DNA from: a virus
IMG/VR virus record: IMGVR_UViG_3300025098_000013
Coordinates: 114,077 to 178,076 of that record
Length of the DNA stretch: 64,000 nucleotides
Strand: one strand, 5' to 3'
Part shown: piece by piece, positions 60,686-64,000 of the stretch
Layout of the letters: every line of letters starts with the position of its first letter
Position numbering within the stretch: position 1 is the stretch's first letter
The notes under the pieces: generated by a model
The model's database searches: none
What the model saw: the letters and a program-made list of their open reading frames with translations, nothing else
What the model was told of the DNA's origin: nothing
Translations under genes and position numbers: made by a program

Positions 60686-63600
60686 ATGGAATTAATACAC
60701 GGTTTACATAAAGATACCTTAATAGACATCAATGGGAGTCTCCAAAATATTGGTGACATACAACCGGGTGACGTAGTAAAAGGTTTTGAAATAAAAAGTG
60801 GTGTCGTAAGAGACAATAAAGTTGTTTGGGTAAAAACATCAACAATCGGCTCTTACATTGAATTCACCCTTTCAGATGGTTCTAACGTAAAATCATCAGT
60901 TGATGCTAAAATCTTAACCCTAATGGGTGAGTGGGTTTCACCAATAAATGCATTCAACAAACAAAAAGAATTACACAACGACCTACACATTACCTCATTA
61001 AGGTATGTAGAAGAATCGTTAGATATTATAAGTATAGAGGTAGAGCCTGACCACAATTACTATGTAGGTAAATTACTATTCCACAATACGGGTCCAACTG
61101 GTCCAGCTGGTCTAAAGGGTCAAAAAGGAGAAGCTGGTAATAAAGGTGTTACTGGAGCTCAAGGACCTCAAGGTGCACAGGGTCAAAAGGGAGCTACTGG
61201 TTCACAAGGACCTGGTGGTTCTACCGGCCCAACCGGACCTCAAGGCCCAACTGGTAACAATGGTGTAACTGGTCCTAAAGGTGCAACTGGCCCAACCGGC
61301 CCCAAAGGTTCAACAGGCCCTCAAGGTGGAACAGGCCCTCAAGGTGCTAAAGGTGTAAACGGACCTACTGGTTTAACTGGCCCTCAAGGTGCTCAAGGGA
61401 ATGCCGGTCCTAAAGGTCAAAAAGGAGCTACTGGCTCACAAGGTGGAACTGGTGCTACAGGTGGAAAGGGTTCCACTGGTTCAAAAGGACCACAAGGTGC
61501 TGATGGCCCTCAAGGTGCTAAAGGCCCACAAGGTGCTACTGGCCCACAAGGTGATAAAGGTCAAAAAGGTGCAACTGGCTCAACCGGTCCTCAAGGTGGA
61601 GTAGGTCCACAGGGTGGAGCAGGCCCACAAGGTGCTACTGGCCCACAAGGTGGAACTGGTCCAACAGGCCCTAAAGGTCAAAAAGGAGCTACCGGCTCAC
61701 AAGGTGGAACTGGCGCAACAGGTCCTCAAGGTGCTGATGGTCCTCAAGGTGCAACTGGCCCTAAAGGTGCTACTGGCCCACAAGGTGCTACTGGCCCACA
61801 AGGTGGAAAAGGTCAAAAAGGAGCTACCGGCTCACAAGGTGGAAAAGGTTCACAAGGTGCTAAAGGTGTAAACGGACCTACTGGTTTAACTGGCCCTCAA
61901 GGTGCTCAAGGAAATCCCGGCCCTAAAGGTGCAACAGGAGCTACTGGCTCACAAGGTGGAACTGGTGCTCAAGGTGGAAAAGGTTCTACTGGCTCAACTG
62001 GCCCACAAGGTGCTGCTGGCCCACAAGGTGCTAAAGGCCCACAAGGTGCTACTGGCCCACAAGGTGGAAAAGGTCAAAAAGGTGCAACTGGTTCAACCGG
62101 TCCTCAAGGTGGGGTAGGTCCTCAAGGTGGAGCAGGCCCACAAGGTGCTACTGGCCCACAAGGTGATACTGGCCCAACAGGCCCTAAAGGTCAAAAAGGA
62201 GCTACCGGCTCACAAGGTGCAACTGGCCCAACAGGACCTCAAGGTGCTGATGGTCCTCAAGGTGTAACTGGCCCTCAAGGTGCTACTGGCCCTCAAGGTG
62301 CTACTGGCCCACAAGGTGGAAAGGGTCAAAAAGGAGCTACCGGCTCACAAGGTGGAAAAGGTTCACAAGGTGCTAAAGGTATAAACGGACCTACTGGTTT
62401 AACTGGCCCTCAAGGTGCTCAAGGAAATCCTGGCCCTAAAGGTCAAAAAGGAGCTACTGGCTCACAAGGTGGAACTGGTGCTCAAGGTGGAAAAGGTTCT
62501 ACTGGCTCAACTGGCCCACAAGGTGCTGCTGGCCCACAAGGTGATAAAGGTCCACAAGGTGCTACTGGCCCACAAGGTGATAAAGGTCAAAAAGGTGGAA
62601 CTGGCTCAACAGGCCCTCAAGGTGGAGTGGGTCCTCAGGGTGGAGCAGGCCCACAAGGTGCTACTGGCCCACAAGGTGATACTGGCCCAACCGGTCCTAA
62701 AGGTCAAAAAGGAGCTACTGGCTCACAAGGTGCAACTGGTCCAACAGGACCTCAAGGTGCTGATGGTCCTCAAGGTGCAACTGGCCCTCAAGGTGCTACT
62801 GGCCCTCAAGGTGCTACTGGCCCACAAGGTGGAAAGGGTCAAAAAGGAGCTACCGGCTCACAAGGTGGAAAAGGTTCACAAGGTGCTAAAGGTGTAAACG
62901 GACCTACTGGTTTAACTGGCCCTCAAGGTGCTCAAGGAAATCCCGGCCCTAAAGGTGCAACAGGAGCTACTGGCTCACAAGGTGGGACTGGTGCTCAAGG
63001 TGGAAAAGGTTCTACTGGCTCAACTGGCCCACAAGGTGCTGCTGGCCCACAAGGTGCTAAAGGTCCACAAGGTGCTACTGGCCCACAAGGTGATAAAGGT
63101 CAAAAAGGTGGAACTGGCTCAACAGGCCCTCAAGGTGTAGTAGGTCCTCAAGGTCAAACAGGCCCTCAAGGTGGGACAGGCCCACAAGGTGATACTGGCC
63201 CAACAGGCCCTAAAGGTCAAAAAGGAGCTACTGGCTCACAAGGTGCAACTGGCGCAACCGGTCCTCAAGGTGATACCGGCCCACAAGGTGCGGTAGGTCC
63301 AACCGGTCCAACTCAACCAAAAGGTCAAAAGGGAGCTACTGGCTCACAAGGTGCAACTGGTCCAACAGGACCTCAAGGTGCTGATGGCCCTCAAGGTGCA
63401 ACTGGCCCACAAGGTGATAAAGGCCCACAAGGTGCTACTGGCCCACAAGGTGATAAAGGTCAAAAAGGTGGAACAGGCGCAGATGGTGGTAAAGGTCAAC
63501 AAGGTGACCAAGGTGCTCAAGGTTTAACAGGTGGAACAGGCCCACAAGGTGACCAAGGTGCTCAAGGTGATACCGGCCCTCAAGGTGATAAAGGTCAAAA

Positions 63601-64000
63601 AGGTCAAACTGGCCCTCAAGGTGCTGATGGCCCTCAAGGTGCTGATGGCCCTCAAGGTGCTACTGGCCCACAAGGTGATAAAGGTCCTCAAGGTGTAACT
63701 GGCCCACAAGGTGATAAAGGTCAAAAAGGTCAAACCGGCCCAGATGGTGAAAAGGGTCAACAAGGTGACCAAGGTGCAACTGGTCCAACTGGTGGAACAG
63801 GCCCACAAGGTGACCAAGGTGCTCAAGGTGATACCGGCCCTCAAGGTGATAAAGGTCAAAAAGGTCAAACTGGCCCTCAAGGTGCTGATGGCCCTCAAGG
63901 TGCTGATGGCCCTCAAGGTGCTACTGGCCCACAAGGTGATAAAGGTCCTCAAGGTGTAACTGGCCCACAAGGTGATAAAGGTCAAAAAGGTCAAACCGGC
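60686..64000 (+). CDS. Hint domain fused to collagen-like fibre (3' partial)
   Basis: The frame opens with ATG at 60686 and stays open for 1105 codons to the window edge. Residues 1-134 form a Hint (intein/hedgehog-type) domain: [55 protein letters not shown] and C-terminal His133-Asn134 followed by Thr135. The usual first Cys is replaced (Gly6 at the equivalent place) and the TxxH motif reads SVDA. From Thr135 the rest is Gly-X-Y collagen repeat, rich in GPQ, GAT, GPT and GQK. Asn cyclisation could release the Hint domain and free a collagen fibre. One Gly is missing (GPT-QPK-GQK near 63313). Confidence 0.85.
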   Translation, partial: MELIHGLHKDTLIDINGSLQNIGDIQPGDVVKGFEIKSGVVRDNKVVWVKTSTIGSYIEFTLSDGSNVKSSVDAKILTLMGEWVSPINAFNKQKELHNDLHITSLRYVEESLDIISIEVEPDHNYYVGKLLFHNTGPTGPAGLKGQKGEAGNKGVTGAQGPQGAQGQKGATGSQGPGGSTGPTGPQGPTGNNGVTGPKGATGPTGPKGSTGPQGGTGPQGAKGVNGPTGLTGPQGAQGNAGPKGQKGATGSQGGTGATGGKGSTGSKGPQGADGPQGAKGPQGATGPQGDKGQKGATGSTGPQGGVGPQGGAGPQGATGPQGGTGPTGPKGQKGATGSQGGTGATGPQGADGPQGATGPKGATGPQGATGPQGGKGQKGATGSQGGKGSQGAKGVNGPTGLTGPQGAQGNPGPKGATGATGSQGGTGAQGGKGSTGSTGPQGAAGPQGAKGPQGATGPQGGKGQKGATGSTGPQGGVGPQGGAGPQGATGPQGDTGPTGPKGQKGATGSQGATGPTGPQGADGPQGVTGPQGATGPQGATGPQGGKGQKGATGSQGGKGSQGAKGINGPTGLTGPQGAQGNPGPKGQKGATGSQGGTGAQGGKGSTGSTGPQGAAGPQGDKGPQGATGPQGDKGQKGGTGSTGPQGGVGPQGGAGPQGATGPQGDTGPTGPKGQKGATGSQGATGPTGPQGADGPQGATGPQGATGPQGATGPQGGKGQKGATGSQGGKGSQGAKGVNGPTGLTGPQGAQGNPGPKGATGATGSQGGTGAQGGKGSTGSTGPQGAAGPQGAKGPQGATGPQGDKGQKGGTGSTGPQGVVGPQGQTGPQGGTGPQGDTGPTGPKGQKGATGSQGATGATGPQGDTGPQGAVGPTGPTQPKGQKGATGSQGATGPTGPQGADGPQGATGPQGDKGPQGATGPQGDKGQKGGTGADGGKGQQGDQGAQGLTGGTGPQGDQGAQGDTGPQGDKGQKGQTGPQGADGPQGADGPQGATGPQGDKGPQGVTGPQGDKGQKGQTGPDGEKGQQGDQGATGPTGGTGPQGDQGAQGDTGPQGDKGQKGQTGPQGADGPQGADGPQGATGPQGDKGPQGVTGPQGDKGQKGQTG
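61088..64000 (+). repeat. Collagen-coding repeat region with 513-bp and 261-bp higher-order periods
   Basis: The 9-base Gly-X-Y code is organised into longer units. GGACCTACTGGTTTAACTGG recurs at 61361, 61874, 62387 and 62900, exactly 513 bases apart (57 triplets). A second unit recurs at 63541 and 63802, 261 bases apart (29 triplets). All lengths are multiples of nine, which keeps frame and triplet register. The region is prone to expansion and to assembly errors. Confidence 0.9.

Noticed and set aside
60686-61090. A complete splicing intein or a homing endonuclease
   Set aside because: There is no N-extein, the first Cys and TxxH are absent, and the domain is too short for an endonuclease. 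Only C-terminal cleavage is plausible.
61389-63959. Several open frames in the collagen region encoding Leu/Lys/Val-rich repeats ([14 protein letters not shown] type), and a long minus-strand frame at 63524-63994
   Set aside because: They are out-of-frame or antisense shadows of the regular Gly-X-Y code. The 9-base repeat keeps all frames free of stops. The collagen frame is continuous with the Hint domain and has a ribosome start.
61088-64000. Regular repeats that might suggest a CRISPR array
   Set aside because: The repeats are coding, in 9-base register, contiguous and without unique spacers.

Overview
The window is a contiguous piece of a large, AT-rich, tightly packed genome of a T4-like contractile-tailed phage (myovirus, Caudoviricetes). 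Every gene I can support lies on the + strand. The diagnostic genes are a gp55-type late sigma factor, gp25 and gp6 baseplate wedge proteins, a gp61-type primase, gp46/gp47 recombination functions, gp17 terminase, gp20 portal, gp21 prohead protease, gp22 scaffold and gp23 capsid. The host is probably a marine member of the Bacteroidota. This is inferred from a DUF4494-like protein, AT-rich leaders and fibre families typical of marine phage contigs, and it is not proven. No tRNA, integrase, IS element or CRISPR array is visible.

Layout. 1-3366: small unrecognised genes ending with an Hsp20 chaperone and a terminator. 3433-8337: UV endonuclease UvdE, a four-helix membrane protein, a ClpP-like protease, an HD hydrolase and the late sigma factor. 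8334-23174: baseplate and tail structural genes. 23181-27730: a DNA-metabolism island (T7-type endonuclease I, primase, and an SbcD-SbcC fusion) set between structural genes. 27751-39441: a giant tail protein, then a block of head-type proteins that carry sites resembling prohead-protease cut sites. These include a nucleotidyltransferase/ligase-like fusion and a modular polyprotein. 39450-49457: packaging and head genes, with a phage bS21 ribosomal protein just upstream of scaffold and capsid. 49569-50231: PhoH. 50291-64000: a cassette of large fibre or adhesin genes, ending in a collagen-like protein that runs off the window.

How it fits together. The late sigma factor probably drives the structural genes from a recurrent motif (CATAYTTATA / ACTATTTATA) found about 20-90 bases before many start codons. 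Rho-independent terminators at about 3390, 46325, 49500 and 57767 separate units. The prohead protease probably matures the capsid protein and also several accessory head proteins with LLNE, ESVNE or ILTE sites. The most unusual element is the last gene. It begins with a degenerate Hint (intein-like) domain that has lost the N-terminal splicing residues but keeps the C-terminal His-Asn-Thr, joined directly to more than 970 residues of collagen-like Gly-X-Y. This suggests a self-cleaving leader on a collagen fibre.
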